Source of the DNA: Streptomyces sp. P9-A2
GTDB taxonomy: Bacteria > Actinomycetota > Actinomycetes > Streptomycetales > Streptomycetaceae
Direction: 5' to 3'
DNA: 64,000 bases
Assembly (NCBI RefSeq): GCF_036634175.1
Contig: NZ_JAZIFX010000001.1
Span: 3,844,001 to 3,908,000, forward strand
The notes under the pieces were generated by a model, which searched no databases, was not told the DNA's origin, and saw nothing but the letters and a program-made list of their open reading frames with translations. The translations under genes were made by a program, and so were the position numbers. Shown piece by piece: positions 56,963-64,000 of this stretch (positions within the stretch are counted from its first letter, which is position 1; the number at the start of each line of letters is the position of its first letter).

Positions 56963-57841
56963 TCAGTTGGCCGACCGCAGGTCCCGGACCGAGCGCCAGC
57001 GCTCCACCAGCCGCCCGTACGCCTCCCCCGCGGTCTCCCCGTCGCCGCGGCGCAGCGCCGCGATCCCCTCGGCCACATCCGCCGCGGAGTGGTCGTCCTC
57101 CAGCGCGCCGGCCGGCAGGGCGTGCACCAGGCCGCCGTAATCCAGTTCGACCAGTGACCGCGGATGGAACTCCTCCAGCCAGCGCCCCACGTCCACCAGA
57201 CCGTCGATCAGCGGCCCCTCGTCCATGGCGGTCCTCAGGGCCCGCAGCCCGCGCGCCACCCGACGGCGCGCCTCGACCATGGGAGTGCGGTACCGCAGAA
57301 CGGGGGCCTCGCCGGTGGAGCTCGTGGAGCCGACGGAACCGGGTGCGCCCCGGGCGCCCTCCTCGTACTCGCGTTCCTCGTCCGAGACCAGCACGAACCA
57401 GTTGATCGGCACCTGCCAGGTCGCGGTGCGGATCCACGGCCGTGCGTCGGGGTGGGCCGTCAGCCAGCGCTCGTAGTCCTCGGCGGCCTGGCGCCGTACG
57501 AACGGGGGCAGGAGCGCGTCCAGGACCGGCAGGGGGAACTCCTCGGCGAGCTCTCCCAGTGCCTGCCAGCCGCGCAGCCGGGTGCGCCAGGGGCAGACGC
57601 AGACCACGCCGTCGATCTCCAGCACGAACGCGTCCTCGCTCTCCCGCACCGGGACCGGGACCGGTGGCGTCGGCACGACGTCGGCCAGGGCCAGGCGGAG
57701 TTCGTCCTGGTAGGAGGGGAGGTCGGGGCGGCGGGCATAACGGGCCCAGTGACCGCGCTCCGGCTCGGGGAAGGCGGTCAGTGGTTCGTACACGCGCAGG
57801 TAGGCCGCGTAGGGGACGATCACCGAGGAGACCTTGGGCAC
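56963..57841 (-). CDS. Conserved hypothetical actinobacterial protein
   Basis: 292 residues from GTG 57841, 7 bp after GGGAGGGAG. It begins with a hydrophobic [15 protein letters not shown] pattern, contains a CVCPW cysteine pair (near 82-84) and a segment [16 protein letters not shown], and ends in a helical [13 protein letters not shown] stretch. No catalytic motif or membrane helix is seen. I do not recognise a named domain; it recurs between bldC and vdh in Streptomyces, as far as I recall. Divergent from vdh, sharing a 295-bp region. Confidence 0.75.
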   Translation of the reverse strand: MPKVSSVIVPYAAYLRVYEPLTAFPEPERGHWARYARRPDLPSYQDELRLALADVVPTPPVPVPVRESEDAFVLEIDGVVCVCPWRTRLRGWQALGELAEEFPLPVLDALLPPFVRRQAAEDYERWLTAHPDARPWIRTATWQVPINWFVLVSDEEREYEEGARGAPGSVGSTSSTGEAPVLRYRTPMVEARRRVARGLRALRTAMDEGPLIDGLVDVGRWLEEFHPRSLVELDYGGLVHALPAGALEDDHSAADVAEGIAALRRGDGETAGEAYGRLVERWRSVRDLRSAN

Positions 57842-58136
57842 GCCTGCTCCCTCCCCCGCGCACCGGCGCGAAAACCTGCGGGTCCGCCCACGGGCGCCCG
57901 GGCGGCGAACGGACGGCGAACGGACGGCACGGACATACGGGCGATCCCGGCGAATCGTCGCACGGCGCTCCCGCGCGGAAAGCCGCGCGGGGGTGATCCT
58001 GGACACGTTGCCGCCCCCGTGGGCGGCAGGCTCTAACCTCGTGCTCACAGCCTCCGCCACCGCCCCCACAGCCACAAGCGCGGGGGAGTTTCGGGAACTG
58101 TGTCCACCCGCCGCTACTTACTCAGGAGTCACCACC

Positions 58137-59225
58137 GTGACCGACGTATCTGACGGCGTCCTGCACACCCTGTTCCGTTCGGAGCAGGGCGGTCACGAGC
58201 AAGTCGTGCTCTGCCAGGACCGTGCCAGTGGCCTCAAGGCCGTCATCGCCCTCCACTCCACCGCCCTGGGCCCCGCCCTCGGCGGCACGCGCTTCTACCC
58301 GTACGCGACCGAGGAGGAGGCCGTCGCCGACGCGCTGAACCTCGCGCGCGGAATGTCGTACAAGAACGCCATGGCCGGCCTCGACCACGGCGGCGGCAAG
58401 GCCGTGATCATCGGCGACCCCGGGACGGACAAGACCGAGGAGCTGCTGCTCGCCTACGGCCGGTTCGTCGCCTCACTGGGCGGCCGGTACGTCACCGCCT
58501 GCGACGTCGGCACCTATGTCGCCGACATGGACGTCGTGGCCCGCGAGTGCCGCTGGACCACCGGCCGCTCCCCCGAGAACGGCGGCGCCGGCGACTCGTC
58601 CGTCCTCACCGCGTTCGGCGTCTACCAGGGAATGCGGGCCTCGGCCCAGCACCTGTGGGGCGACCCCTCGCTGCGCGGCCGCAGGATCGGTGTGGCGGGC
58701 GTCGGCAAGGTCGGCCACCACCTGGTCGGTCACCTGCGCAAGGAGGGGGCCGAGGTCGTGATCACCGACGTGCGCGAGGACGCCGTACGACGGGTCCTGG
58801 ACCGGCACCCGCAGGGCGTCACGGCCGTCGCCGACACCGAGGCGCTGATCCGCACCGAGGGCCTGGACGTGTACGCCCCGTGCGCACTGGGCGGCGCGCT
58901 GAACGACGACAGCGTGCCGGTGCTGACCGCCGCGGTGGTCTGCGGCGCCGCCAACAACCAGCTCGCCCACCCGGGTGTCGAGAAGGACCTCGCCGACCGC
59001 GGGATCCTCTACGCGCCCGACTACGTGGTGAACGCCGGCGGTGTCATCCAGGTCGCCGACGAGCTGCACGGCTTCGACTTCGACCGGTGCAGGGCGAAGG
59101 CGGCGAAGATCTTCGACACCACGCTCGCCATATTCGCACGTGCGAAGTCGGACGGGATTCCGCCGGCCGCGGCGGCCGACCGGATCGCCGAACAGCGGAT
59201 GGCGGAGGCGCGCGCTTCACGCTGA
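58137..59225 (+). CDS. vdh: Valine (branched-chain amino acid) dehydrogenase
   Basis: 362 residues from GTG 58137, 9 bp after AGGAG. The substrate-binding K76 ([10 protein letters not shown]), catalytic K88 (GGGKAV) and NAD-binding GVAGVGKVG (185-193) are intact, and the sequence closely resembles Streptomyces Vdh, which oxidatively deaminates valine, leucine and isoleucine, supplying precursors for fatty acids and polyketides. Monocistronic; a cluster of GTAC dyads follows the stop. Confidence 0.95.
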   Translation: MTDVSDGVLHTLFRSEQGGHEQVVLCQDRASGLKAVIALHSTALGPALGGTRFYPYATEEEAVADALNLARGMSYKNAMAGLDHGGGKAVIIGDPGTDKTEELLLAYGRFVASLGGRYVTACDVGTYVADMDVVARECRWTTGRSPENGGAGDSSVLTAFGVYQGMRASAQHLWGDPSLRGRRIGVAGVGKVGHHLVGHLRKEGAEVVITDVREDAVRRVLDRHPQGVTAVADTEALIRTEGLDVYAPCALGGALNDDSVPVLTAAVVCGAANNQLAHPGVEKDLADRGILYAPDYVVNAGGVIQVADELHGFDFDRCRAKAAKIFDTTLAIFARAKSDGIPPAAAADRIAEQRMAEARASR

Positions 59226-59239
59226 ACCCCGCACGGAAG

Positions 59240-59373
59240 CCGTACCGGAGCGCACGGCCCCTGTACCGGGCCCTGTACGGGGGCCGTACAAGGGCTGTAC
59301 GGGGGCCGTACAGCTCCCGTACGAGAGCTGTACGGGACAAAGGTCGTGAGGCATACGGGGCGCGTACGGGCAC
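59240..59373. repeat. GTAC-rich dyad cluster after vdh
   Basis: CTGTACGGGGGCCGTACA occurs twice exactly (59273-59290 and 59295-59312); each copy is itself an inverted repeat (TGTACGG / CCGTACA). More diverged GTAC units lie on both sides. It may terminate vdh or bind a regulator. The rest of 59226-59746 holds no gene that I can support. Confidence 0.7.
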
Positions 59374-59746
59374 CTGCGTGACGCGTCGAGGCGCGCACGG
59401 GGCATGTGCGGCACGGAGGGCGGGGGCGGGGCGGGCCGGTGGGTCCGCCCCGCACGCCGTTCGCACATTTGACCGGTACCCGCGGAGTGCCACTTCGAGA
59501 GAACTCTCACTTCTCCCGGCGGGTCGCCCCCCGACAAGTGCTTGAAAACGCACGTGACCAGGGAGAACAGGGTGTCCCGAGGGTCCCGGACGGGGCCACG
59601 TCATACGGGCGACGTACCGTATGGGCGTGGGCTCAGGTACCGTGGGAGCCCTACGGACCGGCCTCTCCAAGGAGAGTCCGTTCCGGACCATGAACGCGTG
59701 TCAAGACTCTGGGGCCGTCGAGCCCCGTCGTTGAGGGGGTCGAGCC

Positions 59747-59998
59747 ATGGGGCGCGGCCGGGCCAAGGCCAAGCAGACGAAGGTCGCCCGCCAGCTGAAG
59801 TACAACAGCGGCGGGACAGATCTCGCACGCCTGGCTGAGGAGCTGGGCGCATCGCCTTCGAACACGTCACCGAATGTCATTGGTGACCCTGTTGAGGACG
59901 ATGAGCAGGATGACGATCTGTACGCACGGTACGCCGACCTCTATGAGGACGACGATGACGAGGACGGCCAGTCCCCGCCACAACGTCGTGGCGCTTGA
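59747..59998 (+). CDS. DUF3073 protein
   Basis: 83 residues from ATG 59747 behind GAGGGGG. A basic N-terminus (MGRGRAKAKQTKVARQLKY) and a very acidic C-terminus (EDDDDED) are the signature of the actinobacterial DUF3073 family. No catalytic features; the bipolar charge suggests binding to nucleic acid or a basic partner (inference). Followed by a strong terminator. Confidence 0.9.
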   Translation: MGRGRAKAKQTKVARQLKYNSGGTDLARLAEELGASPSNTSPNVIGDPVEDDEQDDDLYARYADLYEDDDDEDGQSPPQRRGA

Positions 59999-60017
59999 CC
60001 TTGCACTGAACCACCAG

Positions 60018-60050
60018 CCCGGTCGGTGACTCCGGTCACCGACCGGGTTC
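60018..60050 (+). terminator. Terminator of the DUF3073 gene
   Basis: Perfect 13-bp stem CCCGGTCGGTGAC / GTCACCGACCGGG with TCCG loop, followed by TTCTGT. Another 9-bp hairpin (60057-60076) follows directly. Confidence 0.88.
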
Positions 60051-60123
60051 TGTGCTGCCCGCCCGCACGGGCGGGCTCCGTACCGGGTGCGCTCCGCGTG
60101 CTCGGTGCCTTTCGCATGTCCGC

Positions 60124-60151
60124 GTGCTCGGGCGTCAGGACGCCCGAGCAC
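60124..60151 (-). terminator. Terminator of the purF-purM operon
   Basis: Perfect 13-bp inverted repeat GTGCTCGGGCGTC / GACGCCCGAGCAC with a 2-base centre, 29 bp beyond the purM stop on the minus strand. Confidence 0.7.
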
Positions 60152-60179
60152 AACCGGTCACCCGGCACGCCCGGCTCGC

Positions 60180-61262
60180 TCAGCCCGCGTAGTCACCCAC
60201 CAGTTCCGCTCCCGTGGTCCGGTCGCCGCGGCCGGTGACCGCGCCGGCCACCCAGGCGTCCAGCCCCCGGTCGGCCAGTGTGGTCAGCGCCACGTCCGTG
60301 GACTCCTCCGGCACGATCGCGATCATGCCGACGCCCATGTTGAGGGTCCGCTCCAGCTCCAGGCGCTCGACCGAACCGGTGCGGCCGACGAGGTCGAAGA
60401 CCGGGCCCGGGGTCCAGGTGGAGCGGTCCACGACCGCGTGCAGCCCGTCGGGGACGACACGGGCCAGGTTGGCCGCGAGGCCGCCGCCGGTGACGTGGCT
60501 GAAGGCGTGCACCTCGGTGGTGCGCATCAGGGCCAGGCAGTCCAGCGAGTAGATCCGGGTGGGCTCCAGGAGCTCCTCGCCGAGGGTGCGGCCCAGGTCG
60601 TCGATGTGGCTCTCCAGGGCGAGTCCGGCATGGTTCAGCAGGACGTGCCGGACCAGCGAATACCCGTTCGAGTGAAGTCCGGAGGCGGCCATGGCGATGA
60701 CCGTGTCGCCCTCGCGGATACGGTCCGGGCCGAGCAGCCGGTCGGCCTCCACGACGCCCGTACCGGCGCCGGCGACGTCGAAGTCGTCCTCGCCCAGCAG
60801 GCCCGGGTGCTCGGCCGTCTCACCGCCGACCAGGGCGCAGCCGGCCAGCACACAGCCCTCGGCGATGCCCTTGACGATCGCGGCGACCCGCTCGGGGTGG
60901 ACCTTGCCGACGCAGATGTAGTCGGTCATGAACAGCGGCTCCGCGCCGCACACCACGATGTCGTCCATCACCATGGCCACCAGGTCGTGGCCGATGGTGT
61001 CGTAGACGCCCATCCGGCGGGCGATGTCGACCTTGGTGCCGACGCCGTCCGTGGCGGAGGCGAGCAGGGGACGCTCGTAGTTCTTCAGCGCGGAGACGTC
61101 GAAGAGGCCGGCGAAGCCCCCGAGGCCGCCGAGGACCTCGGGACGCCGGGTCTTCCTGACCCACTCCTTCATCAGATCGACCGCTCGGTCGCCCGCGTCG
61201 ATGTCGACGCCCGCGGTCTTGTAGGACGCCGCCGCGGGGCCGGCGCCAGTGTTCTCAGACAT
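60180..61262 (-). CDS. purM: Phosphoribosylformylglycinamidine cyclo-ligase (AIR synthetase)
   Basis: 360 residues from ATG 61262. PurM signatures are clear: SATDGVGTKVDIAR near 65-80, the long helix-loop GGETAEHPG, GLHSNGYSLVR and HVTGGGLAANL. It closes the imidazole ring of AIR in purine synthesis, using ATP. It is the second gene of the operon, 34 bp after purF. Confidence 0.97.
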   Translation of the reverse strand: MSENTGAGPAAASYKTAGVDIDAGDRAVDLMKEWVRKTRRPEVLGGLGGFAGLFDVSALKNYERPLLASATDGVGTKVDIARRMGVYDTIGHDLVAMVMDDIVVCGAEPLFMTDYICVGKVHPERVAAIVKGIAEGCVLAGCALVGGETAEHPGLLGEDDFDVAGAGTGVVEADRLLGPDRIREGDTVIAMAASGLHSNGYSLVRHVLLNHAGLALESHIDDLGRTLGEELLEPTRIYSLDCLALMRTTEVHAFSHVTGGGLAANLARVVPDGLHAVVDRSTWTPGPVFDLVGRTGSVERLELERTLNMGVGMIAIVPEESTDVALTTLADRGLDAWVAGAVTGRGDRTTGAELVGDYAG

Positions 61263-61296
61263 GACTGTGAGAGCCTTCGTCTCGTTGCGGCAGGGC

Positions 61297-62823
61297 TTAC
61301 GGGCGGCGGATCGCGTCGACCGCGGCCGGCTCGGCCGTACCGGCGGCCAGCTCGGTCTCCAGCAGCCGCTTGCCGAGGAGCTCCGGGTCGGGCAGATCCA
61401 TCGGGTACTCGCCGTCGAAGCAGGCCCGGCACAGGTTCGGCTTGGCGATGGTCGTCGCCTCGATCATGCCGTCGAGGGAGATGTACGACAGGGAGTCGGC
61501 GCCCAGTGTGGTCCCGATCTCCTCGACGGACATGCCGTTGGCGATGAGTTCGGCGCGGGTCGCGAAGTCGATGCCGAAGAAGCAGGGCCACTTCACGGGC
61601 GGCGAGGAGATCCGGATATGCACCTCGGCGGCGCCCGCCTCACGGAGCATGCGGACCAGGGCGCGCTGGGTGTTGCCGCGCACGATCGAGTCGTCGACGA
61701 CGACCAGGCGCTTGCCCTTGATGACTTCCTTGAGCGGGTTCAGCTTCAGGCGGATGCCGAGCTGCCGGATGGTCTGCGACGGCTGGATGAACGTCCGTCC
61801 GACGTACGCGTTCTTGACCAGACCGGCGCCGAAGGGGATGCCGGACGCCTCCGCGTAGCCGATGGCGGCCGGGGTGCCGGACTCCGGTGTCGCTATCACC
61901 AGGTCGGCTTCGGCGGGCGCCTCCTTGGCGAGGCGGCGGCCCATCTCCACACGCGACAGATAGACGTTGCGTCCGGCGATGTCGGTGTCCGGGCGGGCCA
62001 GGTACACGTACTCGAAAACACAGCCCTTGGGCTTCGCTTCCGCGAACCGGGAGGAGCGCAGGCCGTTCTCGTCGATGGCGACGAACTCGCCCGGCTCGAT
62101 CTCGCGCACATAGCTGGCGCCGCAGATGTCCAGGGCGGCGGACTCGGAGGCCACCACCCAGCCGCGCTCCAGGCGGCCGAGGACCAGCGGGCGGATGCCC
62201 TGCGGGTCGCGGGCCGCGTACAACGTGTTCTCGTCCATGAAGACGAGGCTGAAAGCGCCCTTCACCTGTGGAAGGACCACGTGCGCGGCCTGCTCCACGG
62301 TCACCGGTTCGCCGTCGGCGGCGTGCTGGCCGGCCAGCAGGGCGGTGATCAGGTCGGTGTCGTTGGTGACCGCCGCCCTCGGGGCGCGGCCGTTCTCCTT
62401 GGGGAGTTCGGCGACCAGCTCGGCGAGCTCCGCCGTGTTGACCAGGTTGCCGTTGTGGCCGAGCGCGATCGATCCCTGCGCGGTGGCACGGAAGGTCGGC
62501 TGGGCGTTCTCCCACACGGAGGCGCCGGTGGTCGAGTAGCGGGCGTGACCGACCGCTATATGACCCTGGAGCGAACCGAGCGAGGTCTCGTCGAAGACCT
62601 GGGAAACCAGGCCCATGTCCTTGAAGACGAGGATCTGGGAGCCGTTGCTGACCGCGATACCCGCGGATTCCTGGCCCCGATGCTGGAGGGCGTAGAGCCC
62701 GAAGTACGTGAGCTTGGCGACCTCTTCGCCCGGAGCCCAGACACCGAAGACGCCGCAGGCGTCCTGGGGGCCCTTCTCTCCAGGGAGCAGGTCGTGGTTG
62801 AGTCGTCCGTCACCACGTGGCAC
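61297..62823 (-). CDS. purF: Amidophosphoribosyltransferase
   Basis: 508 residues from GTG 62823. The glutaminase nucleophile is Cys23 (DACGVFGVW), so the first 22 residues form a propeptide removed on maturation. The PRPP loop VVVDDSIVRGNTQ and the cysteines for a 4Fe-4S cluster (KWPCFF, NLCRACF) show the Fe-S class of PurF, as in Bacillus. It commits PRPP to purine synthesis. A TACACT hexamer lies 8 bp before the start, so the mRNA may be leaderless. Confidence 0.97.
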   Translation of the reverse strand: MPRGDGRLNHDLLPGEKGPQDACGVFGVWAPGEEVAKLTYFGLYALQHRGQESAGIAVSNGSQILVFKDMGLVSQVFDETSLGSLQGHIAVGHARYSTTGASVWENAQPTFRATAQGSIALGHNGNLVNTAELAELVAELPKENGRAPRAAVTNDTDLITALLAGQHAADGEPVTVEQAAHVVLPQVKGAFSLVFMDENTLYAARDPQGIRPLVLGRLERGWVVASESAALDICGASYVREIEPGEFVAIDENGLRSSRFAEAKPKGCVFEYVYLARPDTDIAGRNVYLSRVEMGRRLAKEAPAEADLVIATPESGTPAAIGYAEASGIPFGAGLVKNAYVGRTFIQPSQTIRQLGIRLKLNPLKEVIKGKRLVVVDDSIVRGNTQRALVRMLREAGAAEVHIRISSPPVKWPCFFGIDFATRAELIANGMSVEEIGTTLGADSLSYISLDGMIEATTIAKPNLCRACFDGEYPMDLPDPELLGKRLLETELAAGTAEPAAVDAIRRP

Positions 62824-62830
62824 GCCACCG

Positions 62831-62836
62831 AGTGTA
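62831..62836 (-). promoter_or_regulatory. Likely -10 box of purF
   Basis: TACACT on the minus strand, placing the transcript start at about 62824, next to the GTG start codon. The -35 is weak. Confidence 0.5.
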
Positions 62837-62885
62837 GGCGAGATCGAGTGCTGATCCGAATGGGGTACGCGGCCTCAGCCATGGC

Positions 62886-63197
62886 TCACGTGGTGGCGAA
62901 GACCTCGACGGGCTGACCGTTTTCGCTGGTCAGCGTCATGTTCCGGTGATCGGCCCGATGGCTGAGCCTGGTGTCGAAAAGTCTCGGCAGCCGCTTCTCG
63001 GCCTTCATGAGTGAGTCTTCGCACACCATTCGGGTCGTGATGGGCGTGCCGACGGTGATATGGCCGTCGCGGACGGTGGCGCCGGCGTTCACCTTGTGGC
63101 AGCCGAGGTTCCCGGAGACGGCGCCCTCCTCCCCGTCGAAGGTGGGGTGGGCGCGGCCCTCGGCTTCGGGGGTTTCCCTGTGCGTCGGCCCGTCTCC
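62886..63197 (-). pseudogene. META-domain (HslJ-like) gene remnant
   Basis: The frame reads AHPTFDGEEGAVSGNLGCHKVNA, then TTRMVCEDSLMKAEKRLP and LTLTSENG, the second two thirds of a META domain. Immediately upstream comes the TGA stop of the neighbouring gene in the same frame, with no start codon until a GTG in mid-domain (63092). The signal peptide and first strands are missing, so a deletion has probably removed the 5' end. An alternative is an unusual start codon. Confidence 0.65.
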
Positions 63198-63995
63198 TCA
63201 CGTCATCAGCGGCAGGTACGGCCCGAGGTCCGCCCGCTCCCCGCTCGCGCCGACCGTGCCGTCGGCCACCGCGTCCCGCCACGCCGTGCGCCCGGTGGCC
63301 AGGCGGAGCCAGGTCAGCGGGTCGGTCTCGACGACGTTGGGAGGGGTGCCCCTGGTGTGCTTCGGCCCCTCCACGCACTGGACAACCGCGTACGGCGGGA
63401 TCCGCACCTCCGTCGAGCCGCCGGGCGCCTTCGCGGCGAGCGTGTCGGCCAGCATCCGGGTGCACGCGGCCAGGGCCTGACGGTCGTGGGGGATGTCCAG
63501 GCCGGGCACGGCGGCGTTCAGGTCGTCGGTGTGGACGACGAGCTCGACGGCACGGGTGACCAGGTGGTCGGTGAGGGCCATGGCATCGGCGCGCATCGCG
63601 AGGACGCGGGTGTGCGGGGCGGCGGCGAGGTGCCGGGCCAGGTCTTCCCCGGTGCGGGTGAGCAGGGCGTCGAGGTCGGGGGTCGCCCCGGCGAGGTCCC
63701 GGGAGGCCTCGGCGATGGCACCGGCGTGGGCGGCGGTCGCGGAGGGTTGGTCCAGCAGTGCGAGGCCGGGCTTCGCCGGTTCGTCCCGCTCCAGGGCCCG
63801 GCCGACGCTCCCGACGGTCAGGGCCAGGTGCGCGACCAGGTCCCGTACGGTCCAGTCGCCGAGGCGGGTGGGCAGCGCGAGCTGCTCGGGGGTGAGGGTC
63901 CGGACGGCCGCGCGGACGTTCTCGAACTGGGCCAGTACGGCGGCCCGGGTCCTGGCGGGGTCGTAGGAGCGGGTGCGCTTCTTGGCCGGTGGCAT
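63198..63995 (-). CDS. Maleylpyruvate isomerase family mycothiol-dependent enzyme
   Basis: 265 residues from ATG 63995, five bases from the window edge. The MDMPI_N/DinB-like four-helix domain has the metal ligands H56 (WTVRDLVAHL), E151 and H155 (AVELVVHTDDL). The C-terminal part (from about 180) resembles the SCP2-like extension with WLRLATGRTAW. Such enzymes use the actinobacterial thiol mycothiol; the substrate here is unknown. The gene ends where the META-domain remnant begins. Confidence 0.9.
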   Translation of the reverse strand: MPPAKKRTRSYDPARTRAAVLAQFENVRAAVRTLTPEQLALPTRLGDWTVRDLVAHLALTVGSVGRALERDEPAKPGLALLDQPSATAAHAGAIAEASRDLAGATPDLDALLTRTGEDLARHLAAAPHTRVLAMRADAMALTDHLVTRAVELVVHTDDLNAAVPGLDIPHDRQALAACTRMLADTLAAKAPGGSTEVRIPPYAVVQCVEGPKHTRGTPPNVVETDPLTWLRLATGRTAWRDAVADGTVGASGERADLGPYLPLMT

Positions 63996-64000
63996 GGCGG

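Overview
The window is a Streptomyces chromosome segment. The evidence is very high G+C with strong third-position bias, a 5S/23S/16S rRNA operon with no tRNA in its 16S-23S spacer, many GTG starts, and recognisable actinobacterial genes (BldC, valine dehydrogenase, DUF3073, mycothiol-type maleylpyruvate isomerase family, PrsW). From memory, the gene order matches the S. coelicolor SCO4085-SCO4131 interval read backwards; that comparison was not run.

Left part (1-13 kb): the end of a three-gene operon of conjugation/type IV secretion-like membrane ATPases (the first gene is cut by the window edge), a GNAT acetyltransferase, a NarL-type kinase/regulator pair with overlapping stop and start, then a minus-strand rRNA operon with a 0.7 kb promoter/leader region. 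13-31 kb: MarR and an MFS exporter (divergent), a PAS-SpoIIE-HATPase phosphatase, a type II NADH dehydrogenase and a divergent TetR, a membrane-anchored ECF sigma factor with a carbohydrate-binding-like tail, an asparagine-synthase-like protein with a degraded active site, a sporulation-associated HTH protein, L-2-hydroxyglutarate oxidase, TrmB, PrsW, and an M23 cell-wall peptidase behind a cyclic-di-AMP (ydaO) riboswitch.

31-44.5 kb is the more variable part: initiator tRNA, a RibD-like protein with its two domains in reversed order, two CPA2 cation/proton antiporters, a second kinase/regulator pair, DUF3040, TetR with its operator, small membrane proteins, GNAT and VOC proteins, many short tandem repeats, and a decayed tyrosine integrase abutting tRNA-Lys. 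44.5-64 kb returns to conserved genes: a DEAD-box helicase with RGG tail, a lipoprotein, a small metallopeptidase, a membrane metallophosphoesterase, a tRNA-Glu/Asp/Phe cluster with an embedded parS site, HrpA helicase, a second tRNA-Asp whose tail is tandemly duplicated, bldC, vdh, DUF3073, and the purF-purM operon, followed by a META-domain remnant and a maleylpyruvate-isomerase-like enzyme.

Functional themes: development and its regulation (BldC, sporulation-associated protein, ECF sigma, SpoIIE phosphatase), cell wall and ion balance (c-di-AMP-controlled M23 peptidase close to two antiporters), and translation/RNA (rRNA, six tRNAs, TrmB, two helicases). The most notable signals are a perfect parS between tRNA genes, a coupling-protein relative with a broken P-loop, the asparagine-synthase-like protein without catalytic residues, a two-copy dispersed repeat seated between convergent genes, a 125-bp tandem duplication carrying a tRNA-Asp 3' end, and the integrase remnant at tRNA-Lys.
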